Source: Sneathiella sp. (GTDB lineage Bacteria; Pseudomonadota; Alphaproteobacteria; Sneathiellales; Sneathiellaceae). Taken from it: DNA of 61,262 nt. Shown in pieces: positions 1-8,399 of this stretch. The position numbers and the translations under genes were made by a program. Under the pieces are notes generated by a model. That model did no database searches. It saw only the letters and a list, made by a program, of their open reading frames with translations, and was not told the origin of the DNA. How positions within the stretch are numbered: position 1 is the first letter of the stretch; each line of letters starts with the position of its first letter. The DNA lies in the NCBI RefSeq assembly GCF_029233945.1, contig NZ_JARGOQ010000016.1, positions 1-61,262 of the forward strand. The letters are read 5' to 3'.

Positions 1-14
1 CGGCGGCTTTTTTT
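1..14 (+). terminator. Possible tail of a terminator from an upstream gene
   Basis: The window opens with a GC-rich stretch followed by seven T residues, which looks like the distal arm and T-tract of an intrinsic terminator. The proximal arm would lie outside the window, so this cannot be confirmed. Bases 15-285 carry no gene and are AT-rich leader of the OmpA-type lipoprotein gene. Confidence 0.3.
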
Positions 15-285
15 GTTCGAGGAATTGGCAGTCAAGAAACAGTAACGAATGTTTCATAAGTATGAATGATAAATCCATAATTATGGCGGTTATTTGCCGT
101 ATTTAGGCCATGGTTATTGCCTAGCTTAGATTAAGTATTTGCAAATTAAGTGTTGAAACGGTCCATAAATAGCCTATTTCAGTTTAACGATGGCAATTCT
201 TATTGTTTGCTGCTTTGCAACGTACTAGTATTAACCATACTTGGTGCTATACCAGTGCACCTCGGAAAGGGTTGAGGGGAAAATT

Positions 286-1167
286 ATGAAAAATACGATT
301 AGATTTGCGATAGTTGGTGCAGCCTCGCTCGTGCTGGCGGCCTGTGGCGGCAAGTTGGAGCAAGCCGAGCGGCTTAGCCCCAGCGGAAGTGAGTTCCAGC
401 AGGCGCTTTACACAGGTTATATTGAACTGGCAAAAGCTGAATATAACGAAGGTGACTACATTGATTCTGATCGCTTTGCGGAAAAGGCAATGGCGGCAAC
501 GCGCGGGGAACAGGTTGATCCCTACCATCCGGAAGAATGGCATCTTCCTTCCGACAGAGAGCCGGTCTTGATCGGTGCGCGGGAGCGTTTGATGCAAGTT
601 CTGAATGCAGGTGCCCGTGAAAAACTTCCGATGCAGGCAGCAAAGGCACAGACAAGCTTTGATTGCTGGGTGCAGGAGCAGGAAGAAAACTGGCAGCCAA
701 AAGATATCGCCGCTTGCCGGGATTCCTTCGTGATAGCGATGGAAGAGATTGAGGCTGCAATGGCGCCGGTCGCCGTTGTTGTTGAAGAAAAAGTCGTTGT
801 CATGGAGAAGAAAGAACCCATGATGATGAAGCCGCAATCCTTCGAAGTGAACTTTAATTTCGATTCCGACACACCTCTGCCCGGCTCTATGGAAGAAGTG
901 AAGGCAGCTGCGGAATATATGAAGAAATTCGAGGATCCGAAAATTACGATTGCTGGCTATACGGATACGGTCGGTAGCGTAGTCTACAACGACAAGCTTG
1001 GTGAACGCCGTGCTGAAAACGTTGCCTTCATGGGCATCGAGGAAGGCATGGAGCCGAAGCGGATTATCATGCGCTCCTATGGTAAGAAGGACCTTAAAGT
1101 CCAGACTGCTGATGGAGTTAAAAACGCGGCAAACCGTCGTGTGGTAATCACCGTCGAAAGCAAGTAA
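286..1167 (+). CDS. OmpA-family lipoprotein (peptidoglycan-binding C-terminal domain)
   Basis: A 293-residue envelope protein expected to tether the outer membrane to peptidoglycan. The N-terminus is a short lipoprotein signal ending in a lipobox (LVLAAC), so the mature protein should be lipidated on Cys. The C-terminal third is an OmpA-like domain with the motif GYTDTVGSVVYNDKLGERRA and a terminal NRRV. A Met/Lys/Glu/Val-rich linker lies between the two halves. I chose ATG 286 because GAGGGGA lies just upstream and the lipoprotein signal begins there; a TTG at 241 would add 15 residues that spoil the signal. The central domain is unrecognised. The gene is monocistronic and is followed by a strong terminator. 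Confidence 0.88.
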   Translation: MKNTIRFAIVGAASLVLAACGGKLEQAERLSPSGSEFQQALYTGYIELAKAEYNEGDYIDSDRFAEKAMAATRGEQVDPYHPEEWHLPSDREPVLIGARERLMQVLNAGAREKLPMQAAKAQTSFDCWVQEQEENWQPKDIAACRDSFVIAMEEIEAAMAPVAVVVEEKVVVMEKKEPMMMKPQSFEVNFNFDSDTPLPGSMEEVKAAAEYMKKFEDPKITIAGYTDTVGSVVYNDKLGERRAENVAFMGIEEGMEPKRIIMRSYGKKDLKVQTADGVKNAANRRVVITVESK

Positions 1168-1184
1168 TCTTGACACTCAAGAAG

Positions 1185-1218
1185 GGACGGGACGCGGAAA
1201 CGCGCCCCGTCCTTTTTT
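1185..1218 (+). terminator. Intrinsic terminator of the OmpA-type lipoprotein gene
   Basis: A 12-bp stem (arms 1185-1196 and 1201-1212, one A/C mismatch) closes a GAAA tetraloop and is followed by six T. It begins 17 nt after the stop codon. Confidence 0.9.
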
Positions 1219-1237
1219 GTATCTGAAGGGGAAAAGT

Positions 1238-1417
1238 ATGATTAAGAAATTTGTCGGCCTTACTCTTTTGTCCGTTTTTGCACTGGGGCTTACGGCTTGC
1301 GATCCGGAGGTGGGGAGCAAGGAATGGTGCGAAACGATGAAAGAAAAGCCCAAAGGGGACTGGTCCGCGAATGAAGCGGCTGATTTTGCAAAGAATTGCG
1401 TATTGATTTCCGATTGA
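1238..1417 (+). CDS. Small DUF3012-family lipoprotein
   Basis: A 59-residue protein with a lipoprotein signal ending LGLTAC, followed by a compact domain with the DUF3012 pattern: PEVGSKEWC, then KPKGDWSANEAADFAKNC. Two Cys in the mature part besides the lipidated one could form a disulfide. The function of DUF3012 is unknown. ATG 1238 is preceded by AAGGGGAAAAG, a good ribosome-binding site; the upstream ATA at 1217 has no such support. The gene starts just past the previous terminator and has its own terminator, so it may depend on read-through or on an unseen promoter. Confidence 0.82.
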   Translation: MIKKFVGLTLLSVFALGLTACDPEVGSKEWCETMKEKPKGDWSANEAADFAKNCVLISD

Positions 1418-1431
1418 GGGTTTGAAATGGC

Positions 1432-1466
1432 GAAGGAATCACATTCGTGATTCCTTCTAGTTTTTT
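1432..1466 (+). terminator. Intrinsic terminator after the DUF3012 gene
   Basis: A perfect 11-bp stem (1432-1442 with 1447-1457) with loop ATTC is followed a few bases later by six T (1461-1466). Confidence 0.85.
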
Positions 1467-1504
1467 CTGGCGCGAAAAAAAGCTCTCTGCTAAACCCGGG
1501 ATAC

Positions 1505-1581
1505 GGTCCCGTAGCTCATCAGGATAGAGCGCAAGATTCCTAATCTTGAGGTAACAGGTTCGAGTCCTGTCGGGATCACCA
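1505..1581 (+). tRNA. tRNA-Arg (anticodon CCT)
   Basis: A 77-nt cloverleaf with encoded CCA. The acceptor stem GGTCCCG pairs with CGGGATC (one G-T). The D-arm is GCTC/GAGC. The anticodon stem CAAGA/TCTTG encloses a 7-nt loop with CCT at 1539-1541. The T-arm is ACAGG/CCTGT around TTCGAGT. It reads the arginine codon AGG. It stands alone, directly upstream of the catabolic island. Confidence 0.95.
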
Positions 1582-1621
1582 CTTTAATATTTTGCGGTTA
1601 GTACGTCCTATCGCTGGCCAA

Positions 1622-2500
1622 TTAGCCAATATTCTTGCGAATGGGCGGCAGCTCGACAAACTCGGCGGGTCGCTTTTCAGCATTGGCCTTCATTGCCTCG
1701 AATATCTCGTCCCGCTGTAACATACTGGCATTCCAGATGGCAATATAGTCGAGGCTGTCTTCTATGGAATGATCGCGTGAATAGTTCATCATGCGCTTGC
1801 AGCCCATGATCGCGAGCGGCGCCTTGCTGGCAATTTCCTGTGCCATCTCCATGACAGCATTCAGCAAAGCCTCCTGATCCTTATAAACGGCATTAAAGAG
1901 TCCCGCAGATTTCCCTTCATCCGCGGGCATTCGGCGGCCCGTGTAGGCCAGCTCGCGCGCGAGGCCGTCGCCGATCACTTTGGTAATGCGCGGAAATGTC
2001 CCGACATCGGCCGTCATGCCGATGTTCGTCTCGAATATTGTAATGAACGCATCTTCGGTGGCGTAGCGCATATCGCAGGCAGTAATAAGATCGACACCGC
2101 CGCCAATACAGCCTCCCTGGATTGCGGCCAACACCGGCAAGCGGCAATCCTGCAATGCCGTGAAGGTCTTCTGCATATTTTTTACAGCCCCATAAAATTC
2201 GGCGCCTGCACGAATTTCGGCGGCCCTCTTTTCCGCCGGGTCGGTTATTTCCGCCTGCATGAAGGATGCGACATCCAGCCCGGAGGAGAAATGCGGTCCG
2301 GTCGAGGAAATGACAATCACCCGTGCCTTTGCATTTTCATCGATATCGTGAACAATCTCGGGAAGTTCATTCCAGAACGCGGGGATCATGCTATTGCGCT
2401 TTTCCGGCCGATTAAGAATGATATGGGCCACATGATTTTCTATTTGAACGTCGAAGCAGCTATAGGTCACGGCGGGTTTCCCTCTCAGGTTTGGTGTCAT
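1622..2500 (-). CDS. Crotonase-family protein, dienoyl-CoA isomerase/enoyl-CoA hydratase type
   Basis: A 292-residue crotonase-fold enzyme acting on acyl-CoA. It has the oxyanion-hole segments (HFSSGLDVASF and GGCIGGGVDL). It also has the segment FETNIGMTADVG, which matches the catalytic Glu and Asp region of delta3,5-delta2,4-dienoyl-CoA isomerases (ECH1 family), so isomerisation of a dienoyl-CoA is at least as likely as simple hydration. It is the first minus-strand gene of the island, divergent from an acyl-CoA dehydrogenase. A dienoyl-CoA reductase is encoded at 12914, which fits handling of unsaturated chains. The start at 2500 has only a weak ribosome-binding site. Substrate unknown. 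Confidence 0.85.
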   Translation of the reverse strand: MTPNLRGKPAVTYSCFDVQIENHVAHIILNRPEKRNSMIPAFWNELPEIVHDIDENAKARVIVISSTGPHFSSGLDVASFMQAEITDPAEKRAAEIRAGAEFYGAVKNMQKTFTALQDCRLPVLAAIQGGCIGGGVDLITACDMRYATEDAFITIFETNIGMTADVGTFPRITKVIGDGLARELAYTGRRMPADEGKSAGLFNAVYKDQEALLNAVMEMAQEIASKAPLAIMGCKRMMNYSRDHSIEDSLDYIAIWNASMLQRDEIFEAMKANAEKRPAEFVELPPIRKNIG

Positions 2501-2660
2501 TGTTATTTTTGCTTATCTTACGGCGATATCGGGCAGGTATCAAATATCTTCGTCCCTGAAAGATCGCTGAGGGGTATCGTAATTTTGAGAAAGAAGGCAT
2601 GATATAGGCGGGAGATTTACTCGCAAAACGGATTGGCTGTTTAAAATAAGGAACAACATC

Positions 2661-3848
2661 ATGGCCCCTGCGTTTACTAACGGAGAGCATCCATTTGATT
2701 TTGAACACCGTTATCAATGCCCGTATTACACTGAGGATCATCGGGCATGGCGCGCCACGCTGCGTGAATTTATCGAACGGGAAATCATGCCGCATGTGAA
2801 CGACTGGGAAGAGGCTGGGGAATTTCCACGAGAGCTATATAAGAAGGCGGGGGAGGTGGGGCTGCTGGGTCTCGGATATCCGGAGGAGTTTGGGGGCACC
2901 CCGGTAGATAATTTTTTCAATATTGTCACGTCTGAGGAAATGGCCCGAATTGGGGCTGGCGGGATCAATGCGAGTCTGATGGTGCACAGCATTGGCCTGC
3001 CACCTGTTCTCGCCACAGGCTCTGCGGCGTTAAAACAAAGGATTGCACCCTCCGTGCTTTCGGGCGAGAAAATTCATGCCCTTGCCATCACAGAGCCTTC
3101 GGGTGGCTCGGATGTTGCCAATATCAAGACACGTGCTGAGGCCGACGGCGATGACTATCTGGTCAATGGGTCGAAGATGTTTATCACGGGTGGTATGCGC
3201 GCAGATTACTATACCGTGGCGGTGCGCACAGGCGGAGAGGGGCGTAGTGGTATCTCTCTTCTGTTAATTGAACGGGAGCGGCCCGGCTTCACCCGCACTT
3301 CGCTTAAGAAACAGGGATGGTGGGCCTCTGACACGGCGGCACTCTATTTCGACGATGTCCGGGTACCCAAGAGCAATCTCATTGGCGAAGAAAATAAGGG
3401 TTTTGTTGGCATCATGAGCAATTTCAACAGCGAGCGGCTGGGAATGGCGGCAGGTGCCAATGCATTCGCGCGTGTTTGCCTCGAAGATGCGCTCGCATGG
3501 GCCAGAGAGAGAAAAACCTTTGGGCAAAGACTCGCAGATCATCAGGTAATTCGCCATAAGTTCTCCGAGATGGCGCGGAAGATTAATGCGACTCAGGCCT
3601 ATCTGGAACAATGTGCTTTCCGCGTTCAGTCCGGCGAAAGACCGGTCGCAGACCTGTCCTTGTTAAAGGTGCAGGCGACGCAAACTATGGAATTCTGCGC
3701 GCGGGAGGCGATGCAGGTCCTTGGTGGAGCCGGATATATGCGCGGCTGTCGGGTGGAGCGAATTTACCGCGAAGTCCGCGTCATGGCCATTGGCGGTGGG
3801 TCGGAAGAAATTATGCGTGATCTTGTCGCACGGCAGATGGAGATTTAG
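2661..3848 (+). CDS. Acyl-CoA dehydrogenase (isovaleryl/long-chain-type active site)
   Basis: A 395-residue FAD-dependent dehydrogenase introducing a 2,3-double bond in an acyl-CoA and passing electrons to electron-transferring flavoprotein. Typical segments are ITEPSGGSD, VNGSKMFITGG and ERKTFGQ. The Glu usual in medium-chain enzymes is replaced (MAIGGGSEEIM). A Glu near residue 258 (FNSERLGMA) sits at the position used by isovaleryl- and long-chain acyl-CoA dehydrogenases, so I infer that arrangement. AAGGA precedes the ATG. It is followed after 40 nt by an acyl-CoA synthetase and is probably co-transcribed with it. The substrate may be a branched or isoprenoid acyl-CoA. Confidence 0.88.
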   Translation: MAPAFTNGEHPFDFEHRYQCPYYTEDHRAWRATLREFIEREIMPHVNDWEEAGEFPRELYKKAGEVGLLGLGYPEEFGGTPVDNFFNIVTSEEMARIGAGGINASLMVHSIGLPPVLATGSAALKQRIAPSVLSGEKIHALAITEPSGGSDVANIKTRAEADGDDYLVNGSKMFITGGMRADYYTVAVRTGGEGRSGISLLLIERERPGFTRTSLKKQGWWASDTAALYFDDVRVPKSNLIGEENKGFVGIMSNFNSERLGMAAGANAFARVCLEDALAWARERKTFGQRLADHQVIRHKFSEMARKINATQAYLEQCAFRVQSGERPVADLSLLKVQATQTMEFCAREAMQVLGGAGYMRGCRVERIYREVRVMAIGGGSEEIMRDLVARQMEI

Positions 3849-3888
3849 AGTCAGGAAACCTCATAAAAATATAACAGGGAGGAAATAG

Positions 3889-5430
3889 ATGAGTGTGATG
3901 CATTATGACTGGCTGGCCCATCATACGGAAAGGGTGCCGGAGAAGGAGGTGTGGGTGGACCTTCATTCCAACCGTCATTTCACATATGCCGAGGCGAATG
4001 ACAGGGCGCTGCGCCTTGCTTTCCATTTTCAGAAAGTTTGCGGCGTTGAAAAAGGCGACCGGGTTGGCGTTCTGGCGATGAACTCCACCGATATGCTCGA
4101 AATACAGGCGGCATGTGCCAAGATAGGCGCGATATTCCTGCCGCTTAACTGGCGGCTCACTGTCAATGAACTTGATTTTATCATCCGTGATGCGGCACCG
4201 AAAATCCTGATCCATGATGCACAGTTCTCTGCTGAGATCGCGGAGCTAAAAGAAAAAACCGGCGTTTCATATCTGTTGGAGACAACCGGCGGCGGCGGGG
4301 ATACGCCTTATGAAGCAGCGATTAAGGCCGCAAGTCCGACACCGATGCTTGCGAAGGTCATGCATGATGATGTCTGGACGATTATGTACACTTCGGGTAC
4401 GACCGGCCTGCCGAAGGGGGCGATGAACACTTATGGGATGGCGTTTTACAACGCAGTAAACCTTGGTGTTCCTACCTATTTTACGCCGGACGCCAAAACA
4501 CTGACTATTCTGCCATTGTTTCATACTGGTGGGCTTAACTGCTACAGCTCCGTTGCGCTCTATTTTGGGGGGACGACTCTGGTCATGCGGACCTTTGATC
4601 CGGCTGAGTGCCTGCGTATCATCGATGATGAGGAGATTGGTCTCACTCACTTCTTTGGCGTGCCGGCTAACTACCTCTTTATGAGCCAGCATCCGGATTT
4701 CGACACAACGGATTTGTCACGTCTTGCCTGTTCCGGTGTTGGCGGTGCCCCCACGCCTGTTCCGCTCCTTGAAACCTATAAGGCGCGGGGCCTCGCCCTG
4801 CAGCAGGGATATGGCATGACGGAAACCAGCCCAACGGTAACAGTGCAGGATGCGGAAATGGCATTCAGCAAGCCGGGGTCCGCCGGCAAGCTTGCGTTAA
4901 ATGCCGAAGCGCGGGTTGTTGATGAAAATGGCGAAGATGTCCCGCAAGGAGAAACCGGGGAGCTTTGGGTGAAGGGGCCGAACATCACACCCGGATACTG
5001 GAACCGACCTGAGGCCAATGCAGAAACGATAACGGATGGCTGGCTGCATACCGGTGACGCCTGCCGGGTCGATGAGGATGGGCATTACTTCATCGTTGAT
5101 CGCTGGAAGGATATGTATATCTCGGGCGGAGAAAATGTGTATCCGGCGGAGGTCGAGAGTACCTTGTTCAAAATGCCGGAAATAGCCGATCTCGCAATTA
5201 TCGGTGTTCCGGATGACCGCTGGGATGAAGTGGGATGCGCGGTTATTGTTGTCGCGCAGGACAAGCAGCTAACCGCAGATGACGTGATCCTCTATTGTCA
5301 GGACAAACTCGCCCGTTACAAAATCCCGAAGCATGTTGTCTTTATGGAGGAATTGCCGCGTAACGCGACGGGGAAGGTCCTGAAAAGAGTCCTGAAAGAC
5401 GAAATTGGGGATCTGCGTATTCCCGCGTAA
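3889..5430 (+). CDS. AMP-forming acyl-CoA synthetase (FadD-like)
   Basis: A 513-residue ligase of the ANL superfamily that makes acyl-CoA from a free acid, ATP and CoA through an acyl-adenylate. Visible motifs are the phosphate loop YTSGTTGLPKG, the adenylate-binding QGYGMTETSP, the GWLHTGD segment, the hinge region RWKDMYISGGENVYP, and the C-terminal catalytic Lys in PRNATGKVLKR. GGGAGGAAAT precedes the ATG. It would supply the CoA ester entering the island pathway, a role like AtuH in acyclic terpene degradation. The exact acid cannot be told from sequence. Confidence 0.9.
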   Translation: MSVMHYDWLAHHTERVPEKEVWVDLHSNRHFTYAEANDRALRLAFHFQKVCGVEKGDRVGVLAMNSTDMLEIQAACAKIGAIFLPLNWRLTVNELDFIIRDAAPKILIHDAQFSAEIAELKEKTGVSYLLETTGGGGDTPYEAAIKAASPTPMLAKVMHDDVWTIMYTSGTTGLPKGAMNTYGMAFYNAVNLGVPTYFTPDAKTLTILPLFHTGGLNCYSSVALYFGGTTLVMRTFDPAECLRIIDDEEIGLTHFFGVPANYLFMSQHPDFDTTDLSRLACSGVGGAPTPVPLLETYKARGLALQQGYGMTETSPTVTVQDAEMAFSKPGSAGKLALNAEARVVDENGEDVPQGETGELWVKGPNITPGYWNRPEANAETITDGWLHTGDACRVDEDGHYFIVDRWKDMYISGGENVYPAEVESTLFKMPEIADLAIIGVPDDRWDEVGCAVIVVAQDKQLTADDVILYCQDKLARYKIPKHVVFMEELPRNATGKVLKRVLKDEIGDLRIPA

Positions 5431-5447
5431 ATCTTTCTCTGGTATCT

Positions 5448-5479
5448 CTTCAGGCCGCCGGGGCAGTGGCGGCCTGAAG
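5448..5479. terminator. Bidirectional hairpin between convergent genes
   Basis: A perfect 12-bp inverted repeat (5448-5459 and 5468-5479) with an 8-nt loop lies between the acyl-CoA synthetase and the convergent thiolase gene. No T-tract follows on either strand, so it is a weak or Rho-assisted terminator at best. Confidence 0.5.
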
Positions 5480-5496
5480 GGTTCCGGATAAAGTGC

Positions 5497-6702
5497 TTAA
5501 GCGCCCTCTTTTCCGACAATGGTGATGGAGCAGACATTCTGATGCGGGAAACCACCCAGATTATGCGTCATACCGACGACCGGCTCTTCTTTACGCTGGC
5601 GTTCGCCAGCGCGGCCCTGCATCTGAAGATACATCTCATAGATCATCCGAAGGCCTGATGCGCCGATCGGGTGGCCAAAGCATTTCAGCCCGCCGTCGAT
5701 CTGGCAAGGGACTTTGCCATCTGCATCATAGAAGCCGTTCATTACGTCATTGACGGCATCTCCCTCTTCGGAAATGAACAGATCTTCCATGGTGACCAGT
5801 TCGGTAATGGAGAAGCAGTCATGAACCTCGAACATACTGACCTGGTCGCGTGGCTTGGTGATACCGGCTTCCTTATAGGCCCGGTTCGCGGCCGCCCGGG
5901 TGGTAACGAAATAGCTGCCATCCCAGGAGTTGTGCTGTGCTTCCGTTCCGTTGGAGGCGGAGAGTTGCAGCGCCTTGACCGTAATAAGGTCTTTCTTGCC
6001 GAGAGATTTCGCAATTTCCGGCGTCGTGACGATGGCGCAGGCTGATCCGTCACTCACGCCGCAGCAATCGAAGAGACCAAGTGGTTCCGCGATCATGGGG
6101 GCGTTCATCACTTTCTCTTCATTGATCTTATTGCGAAGATGTGCTTTTGGGTTTTTGGATCCGTTGTCATGGCTCTTGACGGAGATATGGGCCATGGCCC
6201 GTTTCATATCTTCCTTGCTGACACCATGTTTTGCCGAATAGGCGGACGCCAGCTGAGCGAAGGAGCCGGGCGCCGAGGCATTGGCCCAGAAAAGGTCATT
6301 CACTGAGCCCCGATTGCGCTGAGGCAGGCCACCATACCCCGTGTCCTTGAGTTTTTCGACACCGAGTGCGAGAGCAATATCGCAGGCGCCGGATGCAACC
6401 GCATAGACAGCACCACGGAAAGCTTCAGATCCGCTGGCGCAGTAGTTTTCAACGCGCGTTACCGGAATATTTGGCAAACGAAGCGCCATGGAAAGAGGCA
6501 CTGCGGATTTGCCGACATGTTCTTCCTCGATGGCAGTTCCAAGCCATGCTGCTTCAATCTGGCTTTTCTCAATTCCGGCGTCTTCCAAAGCTTCGACATA
6601 GGCTTCGATCATCAGATCTTCCGCATTATTATTCCAGCGCTCGCCGAATTTGGAGCAGCCCATGCCGATAATAGCAACTTTATCTTTAATTCCTGAGGCC
6701 AT
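5497..6702 (-). CDS. Thiolase of the archaeal/SCP-x type
   Basis: A 401-residue thiolase-superfamily protein. The nucleophilic Cys is at residue 88 (ENYCASGSEAF). Other active-site segments are EVHDCFSITE and KCFGHPIGASG. The classical C-terminal second Cys motif is replaced by MTHNLGGFP, as in archaeal acetoacetyl-CoA thiolases and sterol-carrier-type thiolases. Members of this class either cleave 3-oxoacyl-CoA or act as retro-aldolases (Ltp2-like), often with a DUF35 partner. Here the partner is the gene immediately upstream: its stop lies 2 nt before this start, so translation is probably coupled. AAGGAG precedes the start. Confidence 0.88.
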   Translation of the reverse strand: MASGIKDKVAIIGMGCSKFGERWNNNAEDLMIEAYVEALEDAGIEKSQIEAAWLGTAIEEEHVGKSAVPLSMALRLPNIPVTRVENYCASGSEAFRGAVYAVASGACDIALALGVEKLKDTGYGGLPQRNRGSVNDLFWANASAPGSFAQLASAYSAKHGVSKEDMKRAMAHISVKSHDNGSKNPKAHLRNKINEEKVMNAPMIAEPLGLFDCCGVSDGSACAIVTTPEIAKSLGKKDLITVKALQLSASNGTEAQHNSWDGSYFVTTRAAANRAYKEAGITKPRDQVSMFEVHDCFSITELVTMEDLFISEEGDAVNDVMNGFYDADGKVPCQIDGGLKCFGHPIGASGLRMIYEMYLQMQGRAGERQRKEEPVVGMTHNLGGFPHQNVCSITIVGKEGA

Positions 6703-6704
6703 TG

Positions 6705-8174
6705 TTATTCTCCTTTATTTGAAGCGTCCGCGGGGGCCGCTTTCCAGAAATAGCGCCTGAACCCGCGCTTGTCGTCATAGTCCTTGATCCGGAACATCAT
6801 CCGCATCGGCATTCCCACCTGGATATCCGTCTCCGGTGAGATATCCGTGAAGTCACTCATCAAGCGACCACCTTCTTCGAACTGGATCATGCCGTAATAG
6901 GCGGGCGGGTCCGGCGAATAGGTGAGCCGGTCAGCGGTAAAGGAATTCACCTTGGAAAGCCGCTCTGCGAAGGGGTAATCTTCCTGTGTACCGATGGCGC
7001 CACAATTTTCATTCACGCACATATTGGACTTCGGGAACTGCGCCGTGCCGCATTGAGAGCATTGCCCGCCAATCATCGCCTGGGTCATTCCCTTGTTTCG
7101 GTAAAGGGTCGTGAGACCCGTTTTCTTGTCGGTTTCCGCGCGAATGCCACGCTCCAGATTGATGAGATTGTGGAACGCGAGAAACTTGCCGTAATTCGTT
7201 TCCGCGTAACGCCGGGCAAGATGTCCTGAGACACCTTTACGGGGTGAGAGCGAATTGATTTCCTCCGTCACTTCGAACAGCAGGGCGTCGCTGCCCTGAC
7301 CGAAGCTTGCGACAAGAATTTTATCGCCAGGTTTGCTGTTCTCAATGGCGTGGGCGAGCATGACCATGGAATGGGCCGTGCCAGTTTCCCCGCAGGTTGC
7401 CTGCAGGTTATCTGCGACGGCACTTTCGGGTAGGCCGAGTTTCTTCGCAAGCATTGCAGCGACGCCACGTGCGGCGACGGGGAAGCAGAAGGTGGTAATA
7501 TCCTCTGCCTTGACACCGGTTTCAGACAAAAGTGCAGAAATCGCGCTTGGGACAATCTTCAAATATCCTTCATCCCGGATCCAGCGTTCTTCCCAGTTAT
7601 AGTCGTAGGCTTCGCCTTCGCCGCGAAAGTGATCGACGAAATCGACGGCTTCCGTATGGCTGCCAATAAGGCGGGCGATTACTTTTCCCTGCCCAACCAG
7701 AAAAGCGGCGGCTCCGTCACCGGAGGTGAATTCCAGCGGGCTTGCTGCTTTGGTCTGACGTTTTTCCGCCGTAGTGAAAAGAATTGGACCGCTGCCTCCT
7801 TTGGCAACCTGCAGAGCAGTAGACAATCCAGCACTGCCAGCTCTCTGGGAGGACGCGAAATCAAGGGTTTGCAAGCTGCTGCTTAAGTTGAGCGCATCGG
7901 CGACAATGCCAGCATTCTGCCGATCCATGAACGGAAAGCTCGTCGAGGCCATATAGACGGCAGATACGTCGCCGCGGTCAGAGTCTGCGAGGCAATCCCG
8001 CGCGGCTTCGACGGCCATGGTGACGCTATCCTCGTCCCAATTTGCCATGGCTCTTTCGCCCTTGGCGAGGCCATTCAGGCCCGGGTTAAACCAGCTGTGA
8101 GCTTTGGCGATTTCACTACGTTGCAATCGGCTTTGCGGGATATATCCCCCGTAGGCCAATATTCCTACTTCCAT
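6705..8174 (-). CDS. HMG-CoA-synthase-fold protein fused to a zinc-ribbon/OB (DUF35) domain, probably catalytically inactive
   Basis: A 489-residue fusion. Residues 1-300 follow the fold of archaeal HMG-CoA synthase. A zinc ribbon follows (C372, C375, C386, C391) and then an OB-fold (about 395-480), as in DUF35 acyl-CoA-binding proteins. The usual catalytic triad seems lost: the nucleophile region reads FASSQRAGSAG with Gln110/Arg111 where Cys is expected, the Glu region reads MASTSFP (Thr78), and the His region reads TFCFPVA (Cys230). Alignment is by eye. Its only close partner is the thiolase starting 2 nt downstream, so it may bind and position substrate for that enzyme. It could still catalyse another reaction, such as decarboxylation. 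Confidence 0.85.
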   Translation of the reverse strand: MEVGILAYGGYIPQSRLQRSEIAKAHSWFNPGLNGLAKGERAMANWDEDSVTMAVEAARDCLADSDRGDVSAVYMASTSFPFMDRQNAGIVADALNLSSSLQTLDFASSQRAGSAGLSTALQVAKGGSGPILFTTAEKRQTKAASPLEFTSGDGAAAFLVGQGKVIARLIGSHTEAVDFVDHFRGEGEAYDYNWEERWIRDEGYLKIVPSAISALLSETGVKAEDITTFCFPVAARGVAAMLAKKLGLPESAVADNLQATCGETGTAHSMVMLAHAIENSKPGDKILVASFGQGSDALLFEVTEEINSLSPRKGVSGHLARRYAETNYGKFLAFHNLINLERGIRAETDKKTGLTTLYRNKGMTQAMIGGQCSQCGTAQFPKSNMCVNENCGAIGTQEDYPFAERLSKVNSFTADRLTYSPDPPAYYGMIQFEEGGRLMSDFTDISPETDIQVGMPMRMMFRIKDYDDKRGFRRYFWKAAPADASNKGE

Positions 8175-8222
8175 TTGGAAAGGCTCCTTTTTTATTATTT
8201 CTTAGTGCCACATATATATTGC

Positions 8223-8260
8223 AGGAAATAAGCGTTAAAATTCCCGCAAAAATATTTCCT
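8223..8260. promoter_or_regulatory. Inverted repeat in the divergent promoter region
   Basis: Perfect 8-bp arms (AGGAAATA at 8223-8230, its complement at 8253-8260) are separated by 22 nt in the 225-nt region between the divergent pseudo-synthase and carboxylase genes. It could be an operator with two half-sites or chance in AT-rich DNA. It does not match the TetR palindrome at 18504. Confidence 0.3.
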
Positions 8261-8399
8261 ACAGGGCGACAGTTTAAAGCGACTATGGGCGTAACGCCAG
8301 AAAATTAAATCATGCCTCGGTCGGTCGCGTCTTTTTTTCTTAACGGTGCAAACTTTCCTATGCTATCAATAAAGAAAAAATAAAAATCGGGAGTTCCGA

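Noticed and set aside
247-1176. Long open frame on the minus strand opposite the OmpA-type lipoprotein gene
   Set aside because: No family features or ribosome-binding site; the plus strand encodes a clear lipoprotein with a terminator.
1505-1581. tRNA-Arg as an integration site for the catabolic island
   Set aside because: No integrase and no repeat of the tRNA 3' end was seen near the other end of the island; the gene style is like the rest of the window.
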